The notes below the pieces were generated by a model, which was not told where the DNA came from, ran no database searches, and saw only the letters and a list, made by a program, of their open reading frames with translations. A stretch of DNA of 11,879 nt from Calditrichota bacterium. GTDB taxonomy: Bacteria; Calditrichota; Calditrichia; RBG-13-44-9. The stretch lies in assembly GCA_024276455.1 (NCBI GenBank), contig JAJRXE010000192.1, forward strand, positions 1 to 11,879, in the 5' to 3' direction. The first letter of the stretch is position 1. Every line of letters starts with the position of its first letter. Shown here piece after piece: positions 3,777 through 11,708 of this stretch. The position numbers and the translations under genes are program-made.

Positions 3777-6657
3777 AAAGACGCGTCGAAAATTATTTAA
3801 AGTCGCCAAGGAACTCAATCTTTCGCATCAAACGATTATTGAGTTTTTAGAGAAGAAAGGGCATCATGTCAGCGGGCTGAATACGCCCATTTCCGATGAG
3901 ATGTATGAAGAGATTTTGAATCGCTTTGCGCAGGAGAAGGTGAAAGCGGAAAAGATTGCTCAACGGCGTAAAGCCCGGATGCAAGAGAAGGAAGTGCAGG
4001 AGAAAGAAGTCGCCACGCTGGAGCAGCCCGAGGTGGAAGTGGCGGTGGAAGAGACCAAGACCGAAGAAACTCCGGAAGCAGTGGAAGAATCTGTTGAAGC
4101 CGCCCCGGCGGCGGAAGAGGTGACCGAAGCCCCCGTGGCCGAGGAAGAAAAAGAGGCGGCCGAGGCGCCGACGCCCGAAAAGCCCGCCGAAGAGGTGCCC
4201 GAAGAGAAAGCGGCTGAAGTGACCCCGGCGGAAACCGCCGAAGCACCCGCCGAAACGGCGGAGAAAACCGTACCCGAAGCGGCGAAGGAAGAAGCCGAAG
4301 AGGTTAAGGAAGAACCACTCCCCAAGATTGGCGACATCATCGATCATCCCATGGCCAAACGCTTTCTGGAGCAACAGGAATTGATTGAGAAGCGTAAAGC
4401 GGAGAAAAAACGCCGTCGCTTGAAAGAGATTAAAGAGCAGGCAAAGAAAGAAAAGGCGAAAAAAGAAGAAACCAAAACTCCCGTGGAAGAAACTGCCGCA
4501 GAAACAAGCCCGCTGGAAGTGGGAGCTGTTCCCCTCACCAAGGAAGAAAAAGCCGATGCGGCGGAGCGGGCTCGCAAGAAAAAGCATAAAAAGAAAAAGC
4601 AGGCTGAATTTGACGATCTGTCCGATAAAGAGCGCCGTCGTCGCAAGGCGCTGGAAATGATTCGTCGGGAAGGTCGCAAGGTGAAAGTGAAGATGCCGAC
4701 CATCGACGAGAAAAGCGTGGAAGATGAGTCCGTGGTAAAACGCGAAGTCGGACGGAAACGGCGCAAGAAAAAGCAAATTGACGAGCAGGAAGTCGAAGAC
4801 ACCCTGAAGAAAACCCTGGCCAGTATTCAGGAAAGTTCCACCGGACGGAAAAAACGCAAGAAAACCCGCACCCAAGAAGAAGAGGTTGAAGAGGAAAACG
4901 TCATTAAAGTGTCTGAGTTTATTACGGTGCAGGATCTGGCCAATTTTATGAATGTACCCGTTCAGGATGTGATTAAGAAATGTATGGAGCTGGGGCAGTT
5001 GGTGACCATTAATCAGCGCCTGGAAATGGATATGATTAAACTGCTGGCGGAGGATTTCGGGTACAAGGTGGAGGAGGAAGAAGAATTCGCCTCCGATTAT
5101 CTTGAAGAAATCGTGGAAGAGGAAGACCGTCCGGAAGACTACGTGCCCCGCCATCCGGTGGTTACCGTCATGGGACACGTGGATCACGGTAAAACCTCGT
5201 TGCTGGATTACATCCGCAACACCAATGTGGTGGCCGGAGAATCCGGCGGAATTACCCAGCACATTGGTGCCTATGTGGTCGATCTGGAAAACGGTCGGCG
5301 AATTACCTTCCTGGATACACCCGGCCACGAAGCGTTTACCGCCATGCGTGCCCGCGGGGCTCAGGTAACCGACATCGTGGTACTGGTGGTGGCGGCGGAT
5401 GACCGGGTGATGCCTCAAACCGAGGAAGCGATTGACCATGCCCGGGCAGCGGGAGTTCCCATCGTCATTGCCATTAACAAAATAGACAAACCCAATGCTA
5501 ATCCCCAGGCGATTCGCCAGCAATTGGCCGAACGGAATATTCTGGTGGAAGATTGGGGCGGACAGTACCAGGTGGTGGAGGTTTCGGCCAAAACCGGTCA
5601 GGGGATTCAGGAACTGCTGGAGAAAATTTTGCTGGAAGCCGAATTGCTGGACCTGAAAGCAAATCCCAAAAAACGCGCCACCGGAGTAGTCATCGAATCC
5701 CGTCTGGACAAAGGGAAAGGACCGGTAGCCACCGTGTTGGTTCAGCAAGGAACCCTGCGGGTGGGCGATCCCTTCCTGGTGGGACAATACTGGGGGAAAG
5801 TACGGGCTTTGCTGAATGAGCGCAATCAGCGGGTTAAGGAGGCCGGACCAGCCTTCCCGGTGCAGGTATTGGGGGCCGTGGGGGTGCCCGAGGCCGGCGA
5901 CCGTTTCATTGTGATGCGAGACGAAAAGGAAGCCCGTGAAATTGCCCTGAAACGCCAGCAGTTAAAACGGGAACAGGATTTGCGCCAGGTGCATCTAATG
6001 ACCCTGGACGACATCTCGCGCCAGATTCTGGAAGGCGAAGTGAAGGAGTTGAATCTGCTGGTCAAGGCGGACGTGGACGGTTCCGCGCAGGCGCTTACCG
6101 ACGCCCTGCTGAAACTCTCTACAGACGAAGTGGCGGTGAAAGTGATTCGCCGGGCGGTCGGCCCGATTTCGGAGTCCGATGTCATGCTGGCAGGCGCTTC
6201 CAAAGCCATTATTATTGGTTTCCATGTGCGACCCACCCTCAAAGCCAAAGAATTGGCCGAACGGGAAAAGGTGGAAATCCGCCTCTACAAGGTTATTTAC
6301 GACGCCATCGACGATGTGAAGAAAGCCCTGGAAGGAATGCTGGAACCGGTGGAACGCGAGCAAGTACTGGGTCTGGCGGAAGTCCGCGAAGTGTTCAAAA
6401 TTTCCCGGGTGGGCACGGTGGCGGGTTGCTACGTGTTGAAGGGGAAAATTACCCGCAACAGCATGGTGCGTTTAATCCGCAACGATGTGGAAATTTACGA
6501 AGGAAAATTAGCCTCCCTAAAGCGTTTTAAAGAAGACGTCCGGGAAGTGCAGGCCGGCTACGAATGTGGGCTGATGATTGAGAATTACAACGACATTAAA
6601 GTGGGCGACCACATTGAGGCGTTCGAGATTATTCAGGAAAGGAAAACGCTGGAATAA
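3766..6657 (+). CDS. infB: Translation initiation factor IF-2
   Basis: A 963-residue GTPase that places initiator fMet-tRNA on the 30S subunit and promotes subunit joining. An IF2 N-terminal helical module (about 1-60) is followed by an Ala/Glu/Pro-rich acidic region (about 81-190), then a long Lys/Arg-rich region (about 200-375). A second IF2_N-type module follows (about 379-440). The GTP-binding domain shows all G motifs: G1 GHVDHGKT (470-477), G3 DTPGHE (517-522), G4 NKID (571-574) and G5 SAK (607-609). Beta-barrel domain II, domain III and the fMet-tRNA-binding C-terminal barrel complete it. GGGAG lies 5 bases before the ATG. The protein is longer than the E. coli form mainly through the charged linker. 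No frameshift is seen. Confidence 0.98.
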   Translation: MAVKKTRRKLFKVAKELNLSHQTIIEFLEKKGHHVSGLNTPISDEMYEEILNRFAQEKVKAEKIAQRRKARMQEKEVQEKEVATLEQPEVEVAVEETKTEETPEAVEESVEAAPAAEEVTEAPVAEEEKEAAEAPTPEKPAEEVPEEKAAEVTPAETAEAPAETAEKTVPEAAKEEAEEVKEEPLPKIGDIIDHPMAKRFLEQQELIEKRKAEKKRRRLKEIKEQAKKEKAKKEETKTPVEETAAETSPLEVGAVPLTKEEKADAAERARKKKHKKKKQAEFDDLSDKERRRRKALEMIRREGRKVKVKMPTIDEKSVEDESVVKREVGRKRRKKKQIDEQEVEDTLKKTLASIQESSTGRKKRKKTRTQEEEVEEENVIKVSEFITVQDLANFMNVPVQDVIKKCMELGQLVTINQRLEMDMIKLLAEDFGYKVEEEEEFASDYLEEIVEEEDRPEDYVPRHPVVTVMGHVDHGKTSLLDYIRNTNVVAGESGGITQHIGAYVVDLENGRRITFLDTPGHEAFTAMRARGAQVTDIVVLVVAADDRVMPQTEEAIDHARAAGVPIVIAINKIDKPNANPQAIRQQLAERNILVEDWGGQYQVVEVSAKTGQGIQELLEKILLEAELLDLKANPKKRATGVVIESRLDKGKGPVATVLVQQGTLRVGDPFLVGQYWGKVRALLNERNQRVKEAGPAFPVQVLGAVGVPEAGDRFIVMRDEKEAREIALKRQQLKREQDLRQVHLMTLDDISRQILEGEVKELNLLVKADVDGSAQALTDALLKLSTDEVAVKVIRRAVGPISESDVMLAGASKAIIIGFHVRPTLKAKELAEREKVEIRLYKVIYDAIDDVKKALEGMLEPVEREQVLGLAEVREVFKISRVGTVAGCYVLKGKITRNSMVRLIRNDVEIYEGKLASLKRFKEDVREVQAGYECGLMIENYNDIKVGDHIEAFEIIQERKTLE

Positions 6658-6677
6658 CCGATAGATTAAACGAACTC

Positions 6678-6965
6678 ATGCAACTCATTATTGGTCTATT
6701 AACGGTGGATTTGTATCTGCCGGGGGCGGGGAATCTGAAAGAGAAACGGATGGTGGTAAAGGGAATTAAAGACCGGATTCGCAACAAGTACAATGTGTCC
6801 ATCTCGGAAGTGGATTTTCAGGATAAGTGGCAGCGGGCTCGCCTGGGAATTGTGCAGGTAGGCACAGACTACAATTTCATTCAACAAAATATGGATCGGG
6901 TTTTTTCTTTGATCGAAGATAATCACGAAGTGCAGGTGCTCGATTACCTGTTCGAATTTATTTAA
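6678..6965 (+). CDS. ylxP: YlxP-like DUF503 protein
   Basis: A 95-residue protein of the DUF503 family, recognised from its size, its hydrophobic start (LIIGLLTVDLYLPG), the LKEKRMVVKGIKDRIRNKYN segment (about 20-39) and the VSISEVDFQDKWQRARLGI region. These small proteins are encoded between infB and rbfA in many bacteria. Their biochemical role is not well defined; association with ribosome assembly is inferred from position. There are no catalytic motifs, signal peptide or membrane spans. The ribosome site before ATG 6678 is weak, but the gap after infB is only 20 bases, so coupling is likely. Confidence 0.88.
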   Translation: MQLIIGLLTVDLYLPGAGNLKEKRMVVKGIKDRIRNKYNVSISEVDFQDKWQRARLGIVQVGTDYNFIQQNMDRVFSLIEDNHEVQVLDYLFEFI

Positions 6966-6980
6966 AACAGGGAATGAACG

Positions 6981-7352
6981 ATGGGTGGAGAGACGGTTCG
7001 ACAGCGCAAAATAGGAGATCAGATTAAACGGCAGGTGAGTCAGATTTTAGCCCTGAAGGTGAAAGATCCCCGCAAAGGAATGGTAACCATTACCCATGTG
7101 AAAATGTCGGGCGATCTCCGGATTGCCTCGGTGTATTACACCGTTATGGGCGGTGAAAAGGAGAAAGAGCAAGCCCATCAGATGCTGGAAAGCGCCAAGA
7201 ATTTTATTCGCAGCGAAATGGCGCCGCACCTGAAATTGCGCTTTATTCCCGAATTGCGATTCTTCTACGACGACACCCTGGATTATTCCATGCACATCGA
7301 AGAGTTGCTGAAGAAAATCAAACAAGAGAAGACGGAAGAAACCAAAGAATAA
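6981..7352 (+). CDS. rbfA: 30S ribosome-binding factor RbfA
   Basis: A 123-residue KH-type protein that binds immature 30S subunits near the 16S rRNA 5' helix and helps late assembly, especially in the cold. The family pattern is clear: RQRKIGDQIKRQVSQIL near the start, VKDPRKGMVTITHVKMSGDLR (about 28-48), the ELRFFYDDTLDYSMHIEELL segment near 95-114, and a charged tail rich in Lys and Glu. Length is typical. It lies 15 bases after ylxP and 5 bases before truB, the common operon order. Confidence 0.95.
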   Translation: MGGETVRQRKIGDQIKRQVSQILALKVKDPRKGMVTITHVKMSGDLRIASVYYTVMGGEKEKEQAHQMLESAKNFIRSEMAPHLKLRFIPELRFFYDDTLDYSMHIEELLKKIKQEKTEETKE

Positions 7353-7357
7353 ACGGG

Positions 7358-8062
7358 ATGGAAGCGGTGTTGACAAATAAAGCGCTGCAGGCCTGGAGTG
7401 GCGGTTATCTGGCAAATATTAATAAACCCCGCAACTGGACTTCTTTTGATGTGGTACGGAAAATTCGCCGCATCACTAAGATTCGCAAGGTGGGCCATGC
7501 CGGTACGCTCGATCCTTTTGCGACCGGCGTGTTGTTGGTGGCCATTGGAAAAGCCACCAAAAAAATTTCGCTTTTAATGGACGAGCCGAAAGAATATGTG
7601 GCGGAATTGGTGCTGGGACGGGCGACCGATACGATGGATGTGACCGGCCGGGTGGTGGAAGAACAACCGGTACCAGCGTTTACGGTGGAAGCCCTTGAAG
7701 AGGTGTTGCAGAAGTTTGTGGGGCGCATTCAGCAGCGGATTCCCGACTTTGCGGCGGCACGGATTAACGGTCGGCGGCGTTACGAATTAGCCCGCCAGGG
7801 AAAAGAAATCCCCCCCAGTTTTAAAACCGTTGAAATTTACCAGTTGGAAGTGCTGGACTTTGCTCCCCCAGCCATCCGTTTCCGTACCGTCTGTGGTCGG
7901 GGAACCTACATTCGCACCCTGGGCGCCGATATCGCCCGGGAATTGGGAACGGTGGGATTCCTGAACTCCTTAATTCGCACGCGCATCGGTGGTTTTACCC
8001 TCGAAACGGCGCTGGATCTGACCGAATTTGAAAAAGAATGGGGAAACGTTGATTGTCGATGA
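7358..8062 (+). CDS. truB: tRNA pseudouridine(55) synthase TruB
   Basis: A 234-residue enzyme converting U55 in the tRNA T-loop to pseudouridine. The catalytic motif GHAGTLDPFATG places the nucleophile at D52. The active-site tyrosine expected 28 residues later is present as Y80 in KEYVAEL, and CGRGTYIRTLGADIAREL (about 183-200) supplies the conserved basic motif. The substrate-loop motif is unusual: IPDFAAARINGRRRYELAR (128-146), where most members have a P-x-(Y/F)SAxK core. There is no C-terminal PUA domain, so the protein is shorter than the E. coli form, as in several other phyla. Its TGA overlaps the ribF ATG (ATGA), which favours coupled translation. Confidence 0.95.
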   Translation: MEAVLTNKALQAWSGGYLANINKPRNWTSFDVVRKIRRITKIRKVGHAGTLDPFATGVLLVAIGKATKKISLLMDEPKEYVAELVLGRATDTMDVTGRVVEEQPVPAFTVEALEEVLQKFVGRIQQRIPDFAAARINGRRRYELARQGKEIPPSFKTVEIYQLEVLDFAPPAIRFRTVCGRGTYIRTLGADIARELGTVGFLNSLIRTRIGGFTLETALDLTEFEKEWGNVDCR

Positions 8063-8982
8063 AGGTATTTCGTAATCTGGCGGAAATAGACATCGCCGAA
8101 CCCACGGCGGTGACGGTGGGAACGTTTGACGGATTGCATCTGGGGCACCAAAAAGTTTTACAGGCTTTAAGCCGGAAGGCTAAAGAAAAAGGGTATCTGG
8201 AAGTACTGGTTACCTTTTACCCTCATCCCCAACTGGTGGTGGGACCCAAGCATGGTAAAAAAATCGAGCTGCTCACCACCCTGGAAGAAAAACTGGAAAT
8301 TCTGGAAAAACTGGGTGTCCCGGCGGTATTGGTTATTCCTTTCGACCGGGAATTTGCCCGCACCCCTTACCGGGAATTTGTGACTCGCATTTTGCGGGAA
8401 AAGTTGCACGTCAAAGCCATGGTCATCGGCTACGACCACGCATTTGGTCGCAACCGGGAAGGAAATCCCGAAACGTTACGGAAACTGGGGCAGGAACTGG
8501 GCTTTGAAGTGGAAGTGGTAGAACCGTATTATTTAGACGGTCTGGCGGTTAGCAGCACTCAGATTCGGCGGTTTCTTCAAAAGGGTCAAATTGAGATGGC
8601 CAATAAAATGTTGGGACGTCCCTATTCCCTGCGTGGGAAGGTCGTCCAGGGAAAGGGACGGGGCCGAGAGTTGGGATTCCCCACCGCCAATATTCGCTTA
8701 AATCACCCCGACCGTTTAATTCCGCGACCAGGAGTTTACGCGGTGGATGTGCGGCTGCGAGGAGAGCGTTACCGGGGAATGATGAACATCGGGCACCGAC
8801 CGACCTTTAATTTTGATCCCTTGACTTTAGAAATTCATATAATTAACTTTCGCGGTTCGATTTACGGCGAAGAATTAATCGTGGAATTTAAGAAGTTTAT
8901 CCGCGAAGAACGAAAGTTCCAGTCGTTAGCAGAGTTGAAAAAGCAGTTGTTGGCAGACAAAGAAATTTGTGAAAATATTTAA
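8059..8982 (+). CDS. ribF: Bifunctional riboflavin kinase/FAD synthetase RibF
   Basis: A 307-residue enzyme that phosphorylates riboflavin to FMN and adenylates FMN to FAD. The N-terminal nucleotidyltransferase shows VGTFDGLHLGH (residues 20-30) and SSTQIRR (165-171, the SSTxIR motif). The C-terminal kinase shows GKGRGRELGFPTAN (198-211) with the PTAN substrate/metal motif, then PRPGVYAV and MMNIGHRPTF. Length is standard for the bifunctional form. ATG 8059 is chosen over an in-frame TTG at 8053 because it forms the ATGA overlap with the truB stop. rpsO follows after 17 bases. Confidence 0.96.
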   Translation: MKVFRNLAEIDIAEPTAVTVGTFDGLHLGHQKVLQALSRKAKEKGYLEVLVTFYPHPQLVVGPKHGKKIELLTTLEEKLEILEKLGVPAVLVIPFDREFARTPYREFVTRILREKLHVKAMVIGYDHAFGRNREGNPETLRKLGQELGFEVEVVEPYYLDGLAVSSTQIRRFLQKGQIEMANKMLGRPYSLRGKVVQGKGRGRELGFPTANIRLNHPDRLIPRPGVYAVDVRLRGERYRGMMNIGHRPTFNFDPLTLEIHIINFRGSIYGEELIVEFKKFIREERKFQSLAELKKQLLADKEICENI

Positions 8983-8999
8983 TTTAACTGGAGGAACAA

Positions 9000-9269
9000 A
9001 TGACCCTGACGAAGGAAGAGAAACAAGCGCTGATTGAGAAGTTTGGCGGACGGGCCAATAATTCCGGTCAAACGGAAGTGCAGATTGCCCTTATTACCCG
9101 GCGAATTGTTGATCTGACGGAACACCTGAAACGGCATCCCAAGGATCATCATTCCCGTCGCGGTTTGTTAAAATTGGTGGGGCAACGGCGCCGTCTGTTG
9201 AACTATCTCATTCGCAAAGATATTAATCGGTATCGTAGTTTAATTAAAGAACTCGGACTACGACGTTAA
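9000..9269 (+). CDS. rpsO: 30S ribosomal protein S15
   Basis: An 89-residue primary 16S rRNA-binding protein of the central domain of the 30S subunit, also part of an intersubunit bridge. Typical features are present: SGQTEVQIALITRRI (about 21-35), LTEHLKRHPKDHHSRRGLL and the VGQRRRLLNYL segment. The length equals the usual bacterial 88-89 residues. A strong GGAGG lies 5 bases before the ATG, the best ribosome site of the operon, which fits the need for high expression. pnp follows after 21 bases, the classical rpsO-pnp arrangement. In E. coli S15 represses its own mRNA through a pseudoknot; I cannot identify an equivalent structure in the 17-base gap. Confidence 0.97.
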   Translation: MTLTKEEKQALIEKFGGRANNSGQTEVQIALITRRIVDLTEHLKRHPKDHHSRRGLLKLVGQRRRLLNYLIRKDINRYRSLIKELGLRR

Positions 9270-9290
9270 CGTGAAAGGTAAGATTGGTTT

Positions 9291-11405
9291 ATGGTGATCA
9301 AAAAAGAAAAAGAAATTGGCGGACGGACTCTCTCCCTGGAGATCGGTCGAATGGCTCGCCAGGCAAATGGCGCAGCGGTGGTGCAGTACGGCGAAACGAT
9401 GGTATTGGTTGCCGCTGTTTGTAAGGACGAAATCCGGGAAGACATTGATTTTTTCCCGCTTTCGGTGGAATATCAGGAGCGCACCTACGCGGCCGGTAAA
9501 ATTCCCGGCGGATTTTTCAAGCGGGAAGGGCGTCCCAGCGAGAAGGAAATCTTAAGCGCCCGCTTAATCGATCGTCCCATCCGACCGCTTTTTCCGGAAG
9601 GATTTAAAAACGACACCCAGATTTCGGTGTTCGTGATTAGTAGCGACCAGGAAAACGACGCCGATGTGTTGGGAGCTATTGGAGCTTCCCTGGAGTTGTC
9701 CATCTCCGACATCCCGTTTGAAGGCCCCATCGCCTCGGTGCGGGTGGGCAAGATTGGGGACGAATTCATTATTAACCCTACTTTCTCTCAGCTGGAGGAA
9801 AGCGAGCTGGAGCTGGTGATTGCCGGTTCGGAAGATTCCATTCTCATGGTCGAAGGCGAAGCCAGCGAAATCGGCGAAGAAGTCATGCTGGAGGCTCTGA
9901 AGTTCGGACACCAATACATTAAAGAAATTATTGCCCTGCAGAAAGAAGTCATTGCCGAGGTGGCACCGACCAAGCGCGAAGTGGTTTTACCGGAATTACC
10001 GGAAGATTTACCGGCTCGGGTGGACGAACTGGTGCGAGACAAAATCCGCGAGGCCATTCAAATTCAGGAAAAGCAGGAGCGACGTGCCCGTCTGAAAGAA
10101 ATTCAGGAAGCCTTGCTGGAAGAGTTGGGCGAAGAATACGAACCCTACCATGCTTCCGTCAAAGAGATGTTTCACGATATCGAGAAGGAACTGGTGCGGG
10201 AAATGATTGTAAAAGAAAACCGCCGGTTGGACGGGCGCGGCATGGACGATATCCGTCCGATTACCTGCGAAATCGGTGTATTGCCCCGGGCGCACGGTTC
10301 CGCTCTCTTTACTCGCGGACAAACCCAGAGTCTGGGTGTTACCACCTTGGGAACCAAAATCGATGAACAGATTGTGGAAAGCCTGGAAGGCGAAACCAGT
10401 AAAAGTTACATGCTGCACTACAACTTTCCGCCCTTTAGCGTGGGCGAGGTTCGTCCCTACCGGGGACCCGGTCGTCGGGAAATCGGACACGGCAACCTGG
10501 CCGAGCGGGCGCTGAAACCGGTGCTTCCTTCCGAGGATTCCTTCCCTTACACCATTCGCATCGTCTCCGATATTCTGGAATCAAACGGTTCTTCCTCCAT
10601 GGCCACGGTGTGCTCCGGCTCTCTGAGTTTAATGGACGCCGGTGTGCCGGTAAAATGCCATGTGGCCGGCATCGCTATGGGATTGATCAAGGAAGGCGAG
10701 GAAGTCCGCATTCTGACCGATATTTTAGGGGACGAAGATCACCTCGGCGATATGGACTTCAAGGTGGCCGGAACGCGGGAAGGCATCACTGCTTTCCAGA
10801 TGGATATTAAGATCAAGGGCCTGAGCTTCGAGATTATGGCTGAGGCGCTGGAACGAGCCAAAAAGGCCCGCATGAAAATTCTGGACATCATGGAACAGAC
10901 CATCGACCGTCCGCGCGACGACATCTCGCCGTACGCTCCGCGAATTATTTCGTTAATGATTCCCACCGATAAAATCGGCGAGGTCATTGGTCCGTCCGGT
11001 AAAGTGATTCGCGGCATCATTGAGCAAACCGGTGTGAAAATCGACATCGACGATTCCGGACATACCATTATTGCCTCTCCGGATATGGAAATGGCGAACA
11101 AAGCTCGCCAGATGATCGAAGAGATTATTCAGGAACCGGAGGTAGGAAAAGTTTACGAAGCGACTGTGAAGAAGATTATGAATTTCGGTGCCTTTGCGGA
11201 ATTCATGCCCGGAAAAGAGGGCCTGATTCACATCTCGGAATTGGATCTGCGACGGGTGGCTCAGGTGACCGATGTGGTGAAAGTGGGCGATAAAATTCAT
11301 GTGGTGTTGAAAGAAATCGACAAAGACAATCGCTACAACCTCAGTCACAAAGAATACCTCCGGCGACGCAGTCGGGAAAAACAGCGTCACGAAAAGAAAG
11401 ACTGA
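9291..11405 (+). CDS. pnp: Polyribonucleotide nucleotidyltransferase (PNPase)
   Basis: A 704-residue phosphorolytic 3'-5' exoribonuclease, normally a trimer and part of RNA-decay complexes. Regions in order: first RNase PH domain (about 12-143), alpha-helical linker rich in Glu/Lys (about 230-305), second RNase PH domain (about 315-540), KH domain (about 553-612) with GPSG at 567-570, and S1 domain (about 619-690). FTRGQTQ begins at F340. The catalytic segment EDHLGDMDFK supplies D483, D489 and K491, matching E. coli D486, D492 and K494. All key residues are intact. The ribosome site is weak (AAGG about 12 bases from the ATG), suggesting coupling to rpsO. A strong terminator follows 4 bases after the stop. 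Confidence 0.98.
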   Translation: MVIKKEKEIGGRTLSLEIGRMARQANGAAVVQYGETMVLVAAVCKDEIREDIDFFPLSVEYQERTYAAGKIPGGFFKREGRPSEKEILSARLIDRPIRPLFPEGFKNDTQISVFVISSDQENDADVLGAIGASLELSISDIPFEGPIASVRVGKIGDEFIINPTFSQLEESELELVIAGSEDSILMVEGEASEIGEEVMLEALKFGHQYIKEIIALQKEVIAEVAPTKREVVLPELPEDLPARVDELVRDKIREAIQIQEKQERRARLKEIQEALLEELGEEYEPYHASVKEMFHDIEKELVREMIVKENRRLDGRGMDDIRPITCEIGVLPRAHGSALFTRGQTQSLGVTTLGTKIDEQIVESLEGETSKSYMLHYNFPPFSVGEVRPYRGPGRREIGHGNLAERALKPVLPSEDSFPYTIRIVSDILESNGSSSMATVCSGSLSLMDAGVPVKCHVAGIAMGLIKEGEEVRILTDILGDEDHLGDMDFKVAGTREGITAFQMDIKIKGLSFEIMAEALERAKKARMKILDIMEQTIDRPRDDISPYAPRIISLMIPTDKIGEVIGPSGKVIRGIIEQTGVKIDIDDSGHTIIASPDMEMANKARQMIEEIIQEPEVGKVYEATVKKIMNFGAFAEFMPGKEGLIHISELDLRRVAQVTDVVKVGDKIHVVLKEIDKDNRYNLSHKEYLRRRSREKQRHEKKD

Positions 11406-11409
11406 ACAT

Positions 11410-11436
11410 AAAAAAGGGGCGAAACGCCCCTTTTTT
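11410..11436 (+). terminator. Strong intrinsic terminator closing the operon
   Basis: A6-GGGGCG pairs with CGCCCC-T6 around a 3-base AAA centre (or GAAAC loop), giving a nearly uninterrupted stem of about 12 base pairs ending in a T-run, with more T after 11438. It starts 4 bases after the pnp TGA. Because of the A-tract on its 5' side it could also act on the other strand. It separates pnp from the downstream M16 peptidase gene, which therefore probably has its own promoter. Confidence 0.93.
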
Positions 11437-11473
11437 GTTTCGGTCGAAAATCGCCTCACACCGGTAAGAGCGA

Positions 11474-11489
11474 GTTTTGGTGCTAATTT
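11474..11489 (+). repeat. Imperfect direct repeat, copy 1
   Basis: GTTTTGGTGCTAATTT recurs at 11662-11677 as GTTTTGGTGTTAATTT, 15 of 16 bases identical, 188 bases apart, both in the pnp/M16-peptidase gap. It could be a binding site or chance in T-rich DNA. Confidence 0.35.
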
Positions 11490-11661
11490 CCCGGGCAGCC
11501 CGTCTCCGCAAAGGAGTTGCCGGCGCCATGTTGCAGTCGCTCGTAATCGAACCTGCCGTGGAGGGGGACGTTTTTTCTCCCGGAAAAGGTTGGAAATTTG
11601 CCGCCCTGGATTGCCGGTTCAAGCGGTGTTGAAATTAATTTCCTACATTTGAATTCCGGAT

Positions 11662-11677
11662 GTTTTGGTGTTAATTT
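11662..11677 (+). repeat. Imperfect direct repeat, copy 2
   Basis: Second copy of the 16-base element at 11474-11489, differing at one position (C to T). It ends 31 bases before the ATG of the M16 peptidase gene and would overlap its promoter or leader. Confidence 0.35.
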
Positions 11678-11708
11678 TGGCCGTTATTTTAAACAGAATG
11701 GAATCAAC

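Larger units (their letters stand above)
11437..11708 (+). other. Intergenic region before the M16 peptidase gene
   Basis: About 270 bases without a convincing gene. A 51-codon frame beginning at TTG 11477 and ending at TGA 11630-11632 is open but has no ribosome site and no family I recognise. Nothing like a tRNA or known riboswitch is visible. Possible promoter hexamers for the next gene, such as TTGAAT at 11649 with TAATTT at 11672, are weak. The 16-base imperfect direct repeat reported separately lies here, one copy only about 30 bases before the peptidase start codon. Confidence 0.5.

Noticed and set aside
4006..4330. Possible DNA repeat array in the Ala/Glu/Pro-rich part of infB
   Set aside because: The similarity is at codon-composition level (GAA, GCC, GTG, CCC); no fixed repeat unit or spacer recurs, so this is ordinary low-complexity coding sequence and not a CRISPR or tandem repeat.
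3847..5787. A 646-codon open frame on the minus strand antisense to infB
   Set aside because: It is a shadow of infB: GAA/GAG/AAA-rich codons with few stop-forming triplets on the opposite strand leave it open. The translation is Phe/His/Gly-rich low complexity, with no domain, and infB shows every expected IF2 motif.
10008..11622. Several minus-strand open frames antisense to pnp and its 3' flank
   Set aside because: They are out-of-frame shadows of pnp with no ribosome sites or recognisable domains; one runs through the operon terminator.
11605..11632. tRNA T-arm-like GGTTCAAGC in the pnp/M16-peptidase gap
   Set aside because: The flanking bases form only a poor stem with wobble pairs, and no acceptor, D or anticodon arm can be folded around it.
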